A stretch of 64,000 nucleotides of DNA from Geobacter sp. (GCA_009684515.1 WKKS01000003.1:1-64000); one strand, 5' to 3'. Shown: positions 19,003 to 27,568, numbered from the stretch's first letter. Notes: generated by a model not told the origin, from the sequence alone. A program made the numbers and translations.

Positions 19003-19275
19003 TTAGTTACTGCTATTGATGTCTTGAACCCGATTGGGTGAATTCTGTCTGGCTTTATGAACTTTCATTCTCAGGTCTCTGAGGGCTTTGACTGCCGCCT
19101 TGCGTTTCTCCGGAGTAATCTGCTGTTCCTGCTGTTTACGAACCATCTCCCGTTTGGCTGCTAATGCCGGATCCATCGGCTTCTTGGGTGCCGCGTAGGA
19201 CAACCCGCTCATGGCCGACAAGAGCAACGCTACAACCATTATTCTTCCGAAACGGTTCCTTCTCTGATTTTTCAT
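19003..19275 (-). CDS. small exported basic protein of unknown function
   Basis: A 90-residue protein with a clear signal peptide (MKNQRRNRFGRIMVVALLLS...GLSYAA, cleavage near 28) and a mature part of about 62 residues rich in Lys, Arg and Gln that looks wholly helical (PALAAKREMVRKQQEQQITP). It resembles no domain I recognise. The ATG at 19275 has AAAGGAG 5 bases upstream; 26 bases separate its stop from the multicopper gene. Position between the cytochrome fusion and the multicopper protein suggests an accessory or chaperone-like role in that system, which is inference. Confidence 0.7.
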   Translation of the reverse strand: MKNQRRNRFGRIMVVALLLSAMSGLSYAAPKKPMDPALAAKREMVRKQQEQQITPEKRKAAVKALRDLRMKVHKARQNSPNRVQDINSSN

Positions 19276-19337
19276 ATCTGCTCCTTTCTTGTTTAAGCTG
19301 CAAATCAAGCTTGTTTACGAGTGCCGTATAATATGTT

Positions 19338-21062
19338 TTAGTGGATAACCCACTCGCTTTTTGCCAGCAAAGCGGGATCAGCTCCCTTTCCGAGCTGGAT
19401 GACATAACATCCTTTTGAGACATATCTTTGTCCTGGGCCAAAACTTAACCGTTCATAGTCCCTTGCAACCTGATCCATCTGCATACTCATGACGTCAAGG
19501 AGGTGGTCGCGATATAAATTATCGTAGAGCAGTTTCAATCCTTGCAGAGTGACCTGTTTCAACATTGTGTTGGTACGCGATGTTATGCGGTTGTCACCAA
19601 AATCAGTTGCAGTGGCAAGGATCGGCACTTTTGCATCAAAGCCTTCCTTTGAGCCCACATAAGGAGTCAGTCGGTACGGATAGGTGATGTATACATTGCT
19701 GCGGACGGACTCAGGGATTGTCGCTGCCTGTTTGCCAAGATAGCTGGACGATAAATAAATTTGTGCTGGTGTGTCCAGTTTGGTGATCAACCGAGGAATG
19801 GACGATATCACTCCGGCGTCAGTCCAGAGCAGTAAAACACCAGGCTTGTTGTCCAGTAATAATTTGCTGTAAAACTTTGGGTCACGAAGCTGTTTGCTGG
19901 TAACGTTCACAGAATTAACAGTCGGATGCTCCAGGTCACTCCAGGCTTTTTGAAAGCCGGCCGCCAGTGCCTTGCCAGCGGGTGACTCCTGAATGACCTG
20001 TAGAATGGGCGTCCTGGCTGCTATTCCATCCATGCGGTTGATAAAACGCGCGGCTGCTTCTCCTTCCTGAAAGTATCCTCTGTTGAAATAATAGTTGTAC
20101 CAGTCTGACTCTGATACGACTGGCAACTCAGTAATGGGGAACAGGCATGGCAGTCTCTGCTCTTCACAAAAATTGTGGATGGGCTGCCAATCTTGATTGG
20201 ATATTCCGCCCAGCACTGCAAAAACAGGTTCTTTAGCGTAATACTCAGCCAATTGTTTACGCCATGTCTTCGGTGCGCCTTTGAGATTCCAGATTGTCAG
20301 AGAAGCATTGCGAAATGCATACTTCATGTCGATCGTGGGAGAATAGCCAAACTTTATGAACTCCTCGTACATCTCCACCTGCTGGTTGGTTCCTGCAATA
20401 AACTTTTGCAGTGGCGCCAATAAAGCTTCGCGATCCTCCTGACTTACATCATCAGTGATAATTGTGGCAAATGCGTATCCGGCGTTTGTTGCCCCTGGCG
20501 AATAAGAGGAAGATAGCGATTCCAGATAGTTTATTAATATTGCCATGTCGTGGTCATCAATCGGATAGCGCGGCATTATGTCATTAAAACTCTGACCGGC
20601 GGGATCGGTCCCAAAACGTAGGGCGGTTGCCAGACTCTCACGGCTGTATGGGGGGCGTTCCGAAACTGTTTTGGCATATACAAAGCGCCCGGCCCGGTCT
20701 GGAATGTCATTCAGAGAAGGGGGGCGTCGATATGCTTTGTAGAGTCTCATTCCATTGGTTGGCGGAGTAACGACTCCACCCTCAACCGAGCCGAGTCCGG
20801 CTCTCAAATGACAGCTGGAGCAGGAAAATGCGGTGCTGTCAACTTCCACGTCACCGCGTATGAATGCGTTCATCGGCTTCCCCGACGGAAGAATACCCTC
20901 CCGGTACATTCGCTCACCCAGTCGCAGCATTTCTGTTTTGGAGAGGGCAGTAGCCTGAATTGTCTCGGTTTGTCCGGGCGCCGCAAGCAGCAAGACCATC
21001 AACGCCGCTGATAATGCCGGCCTTAAGAGTGACTTGACGCATTGCGCAATATTCTGACTCAT
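19338..21062 (-). CDS. c-type cytochrome fused to a type I periplasmic binding domain
   Basis: An exported protein of 574 residues. After the signal peptide (about 1-33) is a cytochrome c domain (about 40-180) with one haem motif CSSCH, plus a methionine-containing NDIMPRYPIDDHDM stretch that could give the sixth ligand. Residues about 195-530 resemble the type I solute-binding fold of branched-chain amino-acid receptors (VFAVLGGISNQDW, PCLFPITELPVVSESDWYNYYFNRGY, GVLLLWTDAG). Fusion of the two is unusual and suggests redox sensing or electron delivery gated by a ligand or partner; this is inference. I use the ATG at 21062; a GTG at 21074 overlaps the SCO stop and would add four residues. Confidence 0.8.
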   Translation of the reverse strand: MSQNIAQCVKSLLRPALSAALMVLLLAAPGQTETIQATALSKTEMLRLGERMYREGILPSGKPMNAFIRGDVEVDSTAFSCSSCHLRAGLGSVEGGVVTPPTNGMRLYKAYRRPPSLNDIPDRAGRFVYAKTVSERPPYSRESLATALRFGTDPAGQSFNDIMPRYPIDDHDMAILINYLESLSSSYSPGATNAGYAFATIITDDVSQEDREALLAPLQKFIAGTNQQVEMYEEFIKFGYSPTIDMKYAFRNASLTIWNLKGAPKTWRKQLAEYYAKEPVFAVLGGISNQDWQPIHNFCEEQRLPCLFPITELPVVSESDWYNYYFNRGYFQEGEAAARFINRMDGIAARTPILQVIQESPAGKALAAGFQKAWSDLEHPTVNSVNVTSKQLRDPKFYSKLLLDNKPGVLLLWTDAGVISSIPRLITKLDTPAQIYLSSSYLGKQAATIPESVRSNVYITYPYRLTPYVGSKEGFDAKVPILATATDFGDNRITSRTNTMLKQVTLQGLKLLYDNLYRDHLLDVMSMQMDQVARDYERLSFGPGQRYVSKGCYVIQLGKGADPALLAKSEWVIH

Positions 21063-21070
21063 TCGATCTC

Positions 21071-21655
21071 TCACTTATCGGCAGCCAACTGGTACTCATG
21101 CATGAATTCTTTCGTGCTCATCAATCCGAATAGCCGAACCCAGGACCCGTTCTTGGGCATACGGATCATGTTAAGAGGATAGTGTGACATTTTATCAGGA
21201 ATGTAGGCATTAAAAGCTTTCATTACGGTATCGATGTCTGCCCGGCTACCGGTTAGAAAATCCCAGCCTGGCTTGGCACGGTATCGTTTCAGGTAATCTT
21301 TCATTACCTTCGGAGAGTCGTTTTCTGGATCAATTGTTATTGATATCAATCTAACTTTATTGCTGTCTGTGCCGAGTCTCTTCTGGATATTGACAAAACC
21401 GGCGGAAAGAACCGGACAAATTGTGGTGCAGGTGCCATAGATGAAATCAACGATGACAGGTACATCGCTGTTTGTTAATGACGAAAGACGCACTTTTTTT
21501 CCGTCCTGATTAAAGAGCGTGACGTCAGGGATCGTATAATTCTCAACGGATTTCTTGTACTTGGCGTTATCCGCATGAGCCACAGCAATAGATAAATTTG
21601 AAGTTATAAAGAGTACTGCCACTAACAGTGCGATTCGCACGAAAGTTATACCCAT
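21071..21655 (-). CDS. SCO1/SenC family copper-binding thioredoxin-fold protein
   Basis: SCO proteins deliver copper to, or reduce cysteines of, cuproenzymes on the outer face of the membrane. This one has an N-terminal signal or anchor (about 1-28), the thioredoxin fold, the copper-binding pair in CTTICP and the downstream histidine in SHYPLNMI, so both parts of the metal site are intact. The usual partner is cytochrome oxidase CuA; here no oxidase subunit is nearby and the likely client is the multicopper protein of the same cluster. GAGGAG precedes the ATG, and its stop overlaps or nearly touches the cytochrome-fusion start. Confidence 0.9.
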   Translation of the reverse strand: MGITFVRIALLVAVLFITSNLSIAVAHADNAKYKKSVENYTIPDVTLFNQDGKKVRLSSLTNSDVPVIVDFIYGTCTTICPVLSAGFVNIQKRLGTDSNKVRLISITIDPENDSPKVMKDYLKRYRAKPGWDFLTGSRADIDTVMKAFNAYIPDKMSHYPLNMIRMPKNGSWVRLFGLMSTKEFMHEYQLAADK

Positions 21656-21686
21656 AAAAATTCAACTCCTCGCTTTTTCAAGACTA

Positions 21687-22397
21687 TTATTTGCCACCCT
21701 TTTCAGCAGGTTTGGGCGTTGTTGCAGAAACAGACGGCTTGACATCCAATAATTCAATTTCAAACTGCAAGGTAGCTCCGGGAAGTATCAATTCACCGGC
21801 GCCATTGTCACCATAGGCAAGCTCAGCCGGACAGACAAGTCTCGCTTTGCCTCCAGGCTTCATCTTTTGCACTCCTTCGGTCCAACACTTGATTACGTTA
21901 TCAAGTTTGAGTTCCATCGCTTTGCCTCTTCTGTAGGAGCTGTCGAATTCCTTCCCGTCAATCAGGGTACCCAAGTAGTTGACCTTGACGGTGTCGGTTG
22001 GTTTGGGCGATTCCCCCTTGCCTTCGGTAATCGGTATGTAGACCAGGCCTGAGTCAGTTTTGATGGCGCCTTTTTCTTTTGCTGACTTGGCCAGGTAAAC
22101 TTTGCCGGCGCCAGCCTGCTTTTCTCCCAAAGCCTTCCGGCGGTTTCTTGCCATTTCCTGGATTTTGACGTTGTAGGAGTTGATGTCGAAATCCTTATTT
22201 GGGGACGAGTATGTTTCCTGCAAACCCTGGATGACCAGTTCCAGCTCTTTTGGGGTAAGGCTGAAGACATAAAGTGAACGTGCGATGTTAGCCCCCACTG
22301 CATAAAGGGTTTTTTGCTCTTCAGTTTTTGGCGGTTCAGCGGCTTGAGCAAGCGAGAAAAACATTAGTACAGCTACCGATGCGAGGATTAATTTCAT
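21687..22397 (-). CDS. FKBP-type peptidyl-prolyl cis-trans isomerase, exported
   Basis: A Mip-like enzyme of 236 residues that speeds proline isomerisation during folding outside the cytoplasm. Signal peptide about 1-19 (SLAQAA); an N-terminal helical dimerisation segment (about 25-100); and the FKBP domain (about 120-225) with DTVKVNYLGTLIDGKEFDSSYRRG, the active-site CWTEGVQKMKPGGKARLVCP and PGATLQFEIELLDV. The C-terminal tail is basic. AAGGAAGGG precedes the ATG. It heads the cluster that ends in the proline-rich 1499-residue multicopper protein, so it may assist that protein's folding or export; that link is inference. Confidence 0.92.
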   Translation of the reverse strand: MKLILASVAVLMFFSLAQAAEPPKTEEQKTLYAVGANIARSLYVFSLTPKELELVIQGLQETYSSPNKDFDINSYNVKIQEMARNRRKALGEKQAGAGKVYLAKSAKEKGAIKTDSGLVYIPITEGKGESPKPTDTVKVNYLGTLIDGKEFDSSYRRGKAMELKLDNVIKCWTEGVQKMKPGGKARLVCPAELAYGDNGAGELILPGATLQFEIELLDVKPSVSATTPKPAEKGGK

Positions 22398-22749
22398 GTT
22401 ACGGCCCTTCCTTATTAGCAGATTAAATATTTATTAGAACCTACAGCAAACCATTACGCATTGCAAAACTAATTAAAAACATGCCTGACAAATAGCAGTT
22501 AGTATGCCAGATGGCTTGATTTCGGAATCATTAATTAATTCAACTTGTTTGTTGGATTGAGGTTTCTTGTTGTTGGCTCCGGCAGGGTGTATTTTTTACA
22601 GTTGTAAATAAACATTACAGGTGAATATTATCGCTTTGATACGGTTTCAGCACCCAAAAACCGATTCCTGAAACACAATGTCAACCTGTTTATGACTTGT
22701 TGGTTGACAATGAATTTTGTTATGTGGTAGTTCAGGCGCAGGAGGAATC
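22398..22749. other. 352-base divergent intergenic region
   Basis: No ORF of note. It must carry the start signals of the leftward FKBP-SCO-multicopper cluster and of the rightward bio operon. The part next to bioB contains the BirA-type repeat listed separately. The remainder is AT-rich with short imperfect palindromes (for example ATTAATTAAT near 22530) but I cannot assign further sites. Confidence 0.6.
22679..22709 (+). promoter_or_regulatory. BirA-type biotin operator
   Basis: A perfect 8-bp inverted repeat TGTCAACC-N15-GGTTGACA lies 40 bases before bioB. It matches the known pattern of BirA operators (TTGTAAACC-N14-16-GGTTTACAA type). A TTGACA hexamer forms part of the right arm, so binding would block a promoter there. 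This implies biotin-dependent repression of bioB-bioD-bioA by a BirA with a DNA-binding domain encoded elsewhere. Confidence 0.75.
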
Positions 22750-23748
22750 ATGAAAAAGCATATAACTGAAATGGCGGATAAAATCATGGGCGGTGATCAG
22801 CTGTCATATGATGAGGCCGTGAAACTTGCCGGATGCAATGGAGTCGACCGGTTGCAGTTTTTTTTGGAAGCCACCCGAATTCGGGACCATTTTGTCGGCA
22901 GCACGGTCCATCTCTGCTCTATCATTAACGCGAAATCCGGGCGCTGTCCTGAAAACTGCTCTTTTTGTGCGCAGTCGGTCCATCACAGCAGTCAGGTGCC
23001 GGTCTATTCGCTGGTCGATGAGGAAGAACTGGTCCGTTGCGCCAAATCTGCCGAATCGAACGGCGCCGCCTGTTACGGTATTGTCACAAGCGGCACCCGG
23101 ATTAACAAGGGTGAAGAGCTTGATATCATTTGCCGGGCGGTGACCCGTATCCAAAACGAGACCGGCATATCTCCCTCCTGCTCATTGGGAATGCTGGATG
23201 ACGAAACCGCTCGTCGGCTGAAGGAAGCCGGGATGGAAACCTATCATCATAATCTGGAGACTGCGCGCAGCTTTTTTCCGCAGATCTGCAGTACCCACGA
23301 CTATGATGATGACGTTGAAACGATAAGGGCCGCCAAACGGTCCGGTGTAAAAGTCTGCTCAGGCGGTATTTTCGGATTGGGGGAAAGTTTTGCCCAGCGT
23401 GTAGAAATGGCGATGACATTGCGAGAACTTCAGGTCGATTCCATACCTCTCAACTTTCTGGATCCGGTGCCGGGCACACGTCTTGAAGCGGCTAATAACC
23501 TGACTCCGATGGAGTGTCTGACTACAATAGCATTGTATCGTTTCATTCTTCCTGATCGCCGCCTTTCTGTTTGCGGAGGGCGTGAGAAAAATTTGCGCGA
23601 ACTGCAGTCATGGATTTTTATGGCTGGCGCCAATGGTATGATGACAGGAAATTATCTGACAAAGGCTGGAAGGTCAACCGAACTGGACCAGCAGATGCTG
23701 ACCGATCTGGGGTTGCGAGTAGAGGGTTGTTGCGGAGGAACCGACTGA
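22750..23748 (+). CDS. bioB: biotin synthase
   Basis: BioB is the radical-SAM enzyme that inserts sulfur into dethiobiotin. The CPENCSFCAQS cluster motif (Cys 66, 70 and 73) binds the SAM-reactive [4Fe-4S], and the auxiliary-cluster region with the YHHNLETA and PLNFLDPVPGT segments is present. The ATG at 22750 has AGGAGG 5 bases upstream; an upstream in-frame start at 22717 would overlap the operator region and is unlikely. Length 332 is standard. First gene of a biotin operon, overlapping bioD by one base. Confidence 0.97.
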   Translation: MKKHITEMADKIMGGDQLSYDEAVKLAGCNGVDRLQFFLEATRIRDHFVGSTVHLCSIINAKSGRCPENCSFCAQSVHHSSQVPVYSLVDEEELVRCAKSAESNGAACYGIVTSGTRINKGEELDIICRAVTRIQNETGISPSCSLGMLDDETARRLKEAGMETYHHNLETARSFFPQICSTHDYDDDVETIRAAKRSGVKVCSGGIFGLGESFAQRVEMAMTLRELQVDSIPLNFLDPVPGTRLEAANNLTPMECLTTIALYRFILPDRRLSVCGGREKNLRELQSWIFMAGANGMMTGNYLTKAGRSTELDQQMLTDLGLRVEGCCGGTD

Positions 23749-24467
23749 TGGCTGGCCGCGGACTTTTTGTAACCGGCACCGATACCGGGGTTGGAAAAAC
23801 ACTCGTTGCTGCCACACTTGCCCGTCTCTTGCGTGTGAACGGCATCAATGTGGGAGTAATGAAGCCTGTAACCAGCGGTTGCAGTGATGAAAACGGCGCG
23901 CTGGTTTCGGATGATGCCCGATTGCTCTGTGAGGCCTCCGGAATTTCTTGCAGCGAAGATGTCGCACCATACTGTCTCCGCGAACCGCTGGCTCCGGCAG
24001 AGGCTGCTAAAATTGACGGAGTGCGGGTTGACTTTGCTCGTATCAAGGAATCTTATCTGCGACTGACCGAGTTGTACGATTTTGTAATTGTAGAAGGTGC
24101 CGGAGGATTGATGGTGCCATTATCTGGCGGTTTGCTGGTGGCAGACCTGATAAGGGAGCTCGATCTGCCAATGCTGGTCGTGGCACGTTCTGCTCTCGGA
24201 ACCATCAACCATACGGTGCTGACCTGTTTTGCCGCCCAGCAGATGGGGTTGACCGTCGCCGGAGTGATCGTCAACAATATGCCCGACAAACCGGGAGCGG
24301 CAGAAAAGTGCGCTCCGCATCATATTGGGTCGCTCTGTGGTGCTCCGGTTCTTGGAGTGTGGCCTCACCGGGACGAAGTTGACCAAATGGAAATTATCGA
24401 CGAACTGGCCGCCTGGCTGGATGGACAGCCGGAGACAGCCATCGTGCTGCGTGAGTTGGGAATATGA
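23748..24467 (+). CDS. bioD: ATP-dependent dethiobiotin synthetase
   Basis: BioD closes the ureido ring of dethiobiotin from DAPA, CO2 and ATP. It opens GLFVTGTDTGVGKTLVAATLARLL with the P-loop GVGKT, followed by MKPVTSGC, CLREPLAPAEAAK and VEGAGGLMVPL, all family signatures. The ATG at 23748 shares its A with the bioB TGA, and GGAGG lies upstream within bioB, so translation is coupled; a longer in-frame extension back to 23610 lies wholly inside bioB and is rejected. 239 residues. Its stop overlaps the bioA start by 4 bases. Confidence 0.96.
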   Translation: MAGRGLFVTGTDTGVGKTLVAATLARLLRVNGINVGVMKPVTSGCSDENGALVSDDARLLCEASGISCSEDVAPYCLREPLAPAEAAKIDGVRVDFARIKESYLRLTELYDFVIVEGAGGLMVPLSGGLLVADLIRELDLPMLVVARSALGTINHTVLTCFAAQQMGLTVAGVIVNNMPDKPGAAEKCAPHHIGSLCGAPVLGVWPHRDEVDQMEIIDELAAWLDGQPETAIVLRELGI

Positions 24468-25825
24468 GCGCTTATACTACCGAACAACTGCGAGAGTGGG
24501 ATCGACGTCATGTCTGGCATCCCTTTACGCAGATGCAGGACTGGGGTCGTAACGAACAGATCGTCATTGAAAAAGGGGAGGGGTGCTGGCTGATCGATAC
24601 GGACGGCAACCGCTATCTGGACGGAGTCGCCGCCATGTGGACCAATGTGCACGGTCATTGCAGACGGGAGTTGAATGAGGCGCTAAAAGCTCAGGTTGAC
24701 CTGTTGGAGCATTCCACGCTGCTGGGCCTGGCCAGTGAACAGAGCATTGTTCTGGCTGCCCGCTTGGCCCAAATAACTCCGCCCGGGTTGGATCGGTTCT
24801 TCTATTCCGATAACGGTTCAACCGCCATGGAGGTGGCGGTCAAGATGGCCTATCAGTATCAGACACACCTCGGCCATCCGGAGCGGAGCCGTTTTATCAC
24901 CTTCAAAAATGCTTATCATGGCGATACTCTTGGTGCTGTTAGTGTCGGTGGAATTGATATTTACCATGCCACCTTCAAGCCACTCATGTTTGAAACGGTA
25001 CAAGCGCCGGCTCCCTACTGTTATCGTTGTGAGTTCGGTTGCACGGATAAAAACAGCTGTGGGTTGAAATGTCTTGAAGCTCTCGAACTACTCATGCAGG
25101 AACATGCCGGTTTCATTGCAGGTCTGGTAATCGAGCCGCTGATTCAGGGCGCAGGCGGTATGATCGTGCAGCCCGCCGGTTTTTTAAGTGGTGTTCGTCA
25201 ATTGTGCGACCGGTATGATCTATTAATGATTACCGATGAAGTTGCAACCGGTTTCGGCAGGACCGGCAAGATGTTTGCCTGTCAGCACGAAGACGTCGTG
25301 CCTGATATCATGGCCGTATCAAAGGGGATTGCCGCCGGATATCTGCCGATTGCAGCAACTATTACTAACTCTAAGGTATATCGAGCTTTCTTGGGTGAAT
25401 ACTCCGAACTGAAAACCTTTTTCCATGGCCACACTTTTACCGGGAATCCGTTGGCGTGTGCCGTGGCACTGAAAAGTCTGGAGTTGTTTGAAAGCGACCA
25501 TTTACTGGATGCAATGCAACCCAGAATATCACAATTAACAGAACTTCTGGATGGCTTCAGGGAGTTACCACATGTGGGTGACATACGCCAATGCGGCTTG
25601 GCAGCCGGTATCGAACTGGTTAAAGATAAAGATTCCCGCCAGGCATATCCCTGGGAACAGAAGATTGGTGTTCGTGTCTGCCAGGAAGCGCGCAAGCATG
25701 GTGTCTTTTCCAGGCCACTCGGAAATACGGTTGTCATATTCCCACCACTGGTGATTTCCGGTGAAGAGCTTGACTTTTTGATGAATGGACTTAAACAATC
25801 AGTCCTGGCAGTTACAGGCAGTTAG
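24464..25825 (+). CDS. bioA: adenosylmethionine-8-amino-7-oxononanoate aminotransferase
   Basis: BioA makes DAPA from KAPA with S-adenosylmethionine as amino donor, using PLP. The start HVWHPFTQMQDW, the YSDNGSTAMEVAVKMAYQY cofactor site, the ITDEVATGFGRTGKMFACQ region, the Schiff-base lysine in AVSKGIAAGYLP and HGHTFTGNPLACAVAL are all family-typical. 453 residues. The ATG overlaps the bioD stop (ATGA). The operon lacks bioF and the early pimeloyl genes, so KAPA must come from genes elsewhere. A strong terminator follows. Confidence 0.96.
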   Translation: MSAYTTEQLREWDRRHVWHPFTQMQDWGRNEQIVIEKGEGCWLIDTDGNRYLDGVAAMWTNVHGHCRRELNEALKAQVDLLEHSTLLGLASEQSIVLAARLAQITPPGLDRFFYSDNGSTAMEVAVKMAYQYQTHLGHPERSRFITFKNAYHGDTLGAVSVGGIDIYHATFKPLMFETVQAPAPYCYRCEFGCTDKNSCGLKCLEALELLMQEHAGFIAGLVIEPLIQGAGGMIVQPAGFLSGVRQLCDRYDLLMITDEVATGFGRTGKMFACQHEDVVPDIMAVSKGIAAGYLPIAATITNSKVYRAFLGEYSELKTFFHGHTFTGNPLACAVALKSLELFESDHLLDAMQPRISQLTELLDGFRELPHVGDIRQCGLAAGIELVKDKDSRQAYPWEQKIGVRVCQEARKHGVFSRPLGNTVVIFPPLVISGEELDFLMNGLKQSVLAVTGS

Positions 25826-25826
25826 T

Positions 25827-25856
25827 AAAAACCCCGCCCGCAGGAGCGGGGTTTTT
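25827..25856 (+). terminator. rho-independent terminator of the bio operon
   Basis: AAAAACCCCGC pairs with GCGGGGTTTTT around an 8-base loop, immediately after the bioA stop, with the T-run on the coding strand. Confidence 0.92.
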
Positions 25857-25932
25857 ATTTGCCATTTTCTCATTGCTTTTCACACTAAATGCCGCTTAAA
25901 TACCCGAAATTGCACTTTCCGGGGTTAACCAG

Positions 25933-27321
25933 ATGGCTGATGAGATAAAAATTCTTGTGATCGACGATGACAAGTCCGGCCGCGAAGCACTCTCGCTTTT
26001 GTTGCAATCAGCCGGTTACTCGGTTGTATCTACCTCCAATGGTGAAGATGCCCTCGACCTAATTGCCGGTGAACAATTCCAGATTATAGTTTCTGACTTG
26101 TTTCTCCCCGACAAAAGCGGATTTGATGTCATGAACAGTGTGCGTAATGTGTCGCCTGCCACGGAAGTGATTGTAGTAACCGGACATGCCTCCGCCCAGA
26201 CGGCTGTCAGGGCTATGAAAGAGGGGGCATTCGACTATATCACCAAGCCGATCGACTTTGATGAGTTGAAGATTGTTATTTCAAAGGCGCTTGAAAAGCA
26301 GCAGTTGCTCTCTGAAAATGTTTATCTTCGCAAGCAGTTGCAGGGGCGTTTTGATTTCAGCAACATCATCGGCAATTCGCCCGCGATGCAATTTGTCTTT
26401 GAACGGATGCGGCGAATTGTCAAGACAGATTCAACCGTGCTAATTACCGGGGAATCCGGTACCGGTAAGGAGTTGGTTGCCAGGGCTATACATTATAACG
26501 GTAGCCGCAAGGAGAGGCCTTTTATAGCGGTAAATTGTGGAGCCATTCCTGAATCGTTGTTGGAAAGTGAGCTCTTTGGTCATGTAAAAGGGGCATTTAC
26601 GGGGGCAATTACGGATAAAACCGGAAAGTTCGAAGCAGCAAACCTCGGAACGATTTTTCTTGATGAGATTGGCACTATGCCGCTTCATCTGCAAAATAAA
26701 CTGTTGAGGGTCTTGCAGGAGCAGGAAGTCGAACGGGTCGGTTCGAATAAGCCGATAAAACTGAATGTCAGAGTCGTTTCAGCGACTAACAACGACCTTG
26801 AAGCTATGGTCAGCAAAGGGCTGTTTCGTGAAGACCTGTTTTATCGTTTGAATGTTATTCCGTTACATCTGCCGCCGCTGCGGGACCGTCAACAGGACAT
26901 AATGCGCCTGGCTGGCTATTTCCTTGAAAAATACTGCAAACTCATGGGGCGCCCTCTGATGACGGTCAACAGGCAGGTGTTGGAGGTCCTGGAAAAGTAT
27001 TCCTGGCCAGGCAATGTTCGGGAGTTGGAAAATCTGGTTGAACGTATAATCGCATTGTCTGACGGAACAGTCATATCGTGTGATGACTTGCCGGCTGGAA
27101 TTGTCAGGGGAAAACAAAATAGCTCTGGAGTCAGAATTGATTTGGATGAAACGGGTGTTGATATGACGGCGGCACTAGCCGAAATTGAACGAACTCTGAT
27201 TATTCAGGCCTTGAAGCTTTCGGGTGGTAATCGAACACGGGCTTCAATGTTGCTTGGGATAAACCGGACAACCATGGTGGAGAAGATAAGGCGGCAGAAA
27301 ATCGAGTTTGAAAGCAGCTGA
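25933..27321 (+). CDS. NtrC-family sigma-54-dependent response regulator
   Basis: Three domains in order: receiver (about 5-120, with the acidic DDD near 13 and phospho-acceptor Asp in VSDLFLPDKSG, Lys in TKPID), AAA+ activator (about 145-385, Walker A GESGTGKE, the sigma-54 contact loop GAFTGA, Walker B IFLDEIG) and a Fis-type helix-turn-helix (about 420-460, GNRTRASMLLGINRTT). It would activate RNA polymerase-sigma-54 promoters when phosphorylated. No histidine kinase sits beside it, so the partner is elsewhere and the signal unknown. It is flanked by terminators on both sides, so monocistronic. Confidence 0.93.
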   Translation: MADEIKILVIDDDKSGREALSLLLQSAGYSVVSTSNGEDALDLIAGEQFQIIVSDLFLPDKSGFDVMNSVRNVSPATEVIVVTGHASAQTAVRAMKEGAFDYITKPIDFDELKIVISKALEKQQLLSENVYLRKQLQGRFDFSNIIGNSPAMQFVFERMRRIVKTDSTVLITGESGTGKELVARAIHYNGSRKERPFIAVNCGAIPESLLESELFGHVKGAFTGAITDKTGKFEAANLGTIFLDEIGTMPLHLQNKLLRVLQEQEVERVGSNKPIKLNVRVVSATNNDLEAMVSKGLFREDLFYRLNVIPLHLPPLRDRQQDIMRLAGYFLEKYCKLMGRPLMTVNRQVLEVLEKYSWPGNVRELENLVERIIALSDGTVISCDDLPAGIVRGKQNSSGVRIDLDETGVDMTAALAEIERTLIIQALKLSGGNRTRASMLLGINRTTMVEKIRRQKIEFESS

Positions 27322-27368
27322 ACAGCTGATCTGAAGAATAAGCAGTCATTTGGTCGTGCATATAAGTA

Positions 27369-27395
27369 AAGGCGCCTGAAAATATCAGGCGCCTT
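27369..27395. terminator. terminator between regulator and tRNA-Asp
   Basis: AAGGCGCCTGA/TCAGGCGCCTT, an 11-bp perfect stem with a 5-base loop, followed by CATTATTTT on the plus strand. It can end both the regulator transcript and the leftward tRNA transcript. Confidence 0.85.
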
Positions 27396-27403
27396 CATTA
27401 TTT

Positions 27404-27480
27404 TGGCGGGGTTGACGGGGCTCGAACCCGCGACTTCCAGCGTGACAGGCTGGCACTCTAACCAACTGAGCTACAACCCC
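27404..27480 (-). tRNA. tRNA-Asp (anticodon GTC)
   Basis: On the reverse strand the 5' GGGGTTG acceptor pairs with CAACCCC, the anticodon stem CCAGC/GCTGG encloses a loop with GTC, and the T arm has GGTTCGAGCC. The 3' CCA is encoded (27404-27406). 77 bases. Confidence 0.95.
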
Positions 27481-27539
27481 CTGATTAACTCACTACACGA
27501 CTCGGACGGCAAAAAACAGCTGGCGACCAAGAACCAAAA

Positions 27540-27568
27540 CTTATACAGATGTTCCAAATAGAACGCAA
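27540..27568 (-). promoter_or_regulatory. promoter of tRNA-Asp
   Basis: TTGCGT (27563-27568), a 17-base spacer and TATAAG (27540-27545) on the minus strand, the same -10 as upstream of rpsF. About 55 bases separate it from the mature tRNA 5' end. Confidence 0.5.

Noticed and set aside
22398-22660. Riboswitch in the 352-base divergent gap
   Set aside because: I looked for GEMM, TPP and cobalamin-type conserved cores by eye and saw none.
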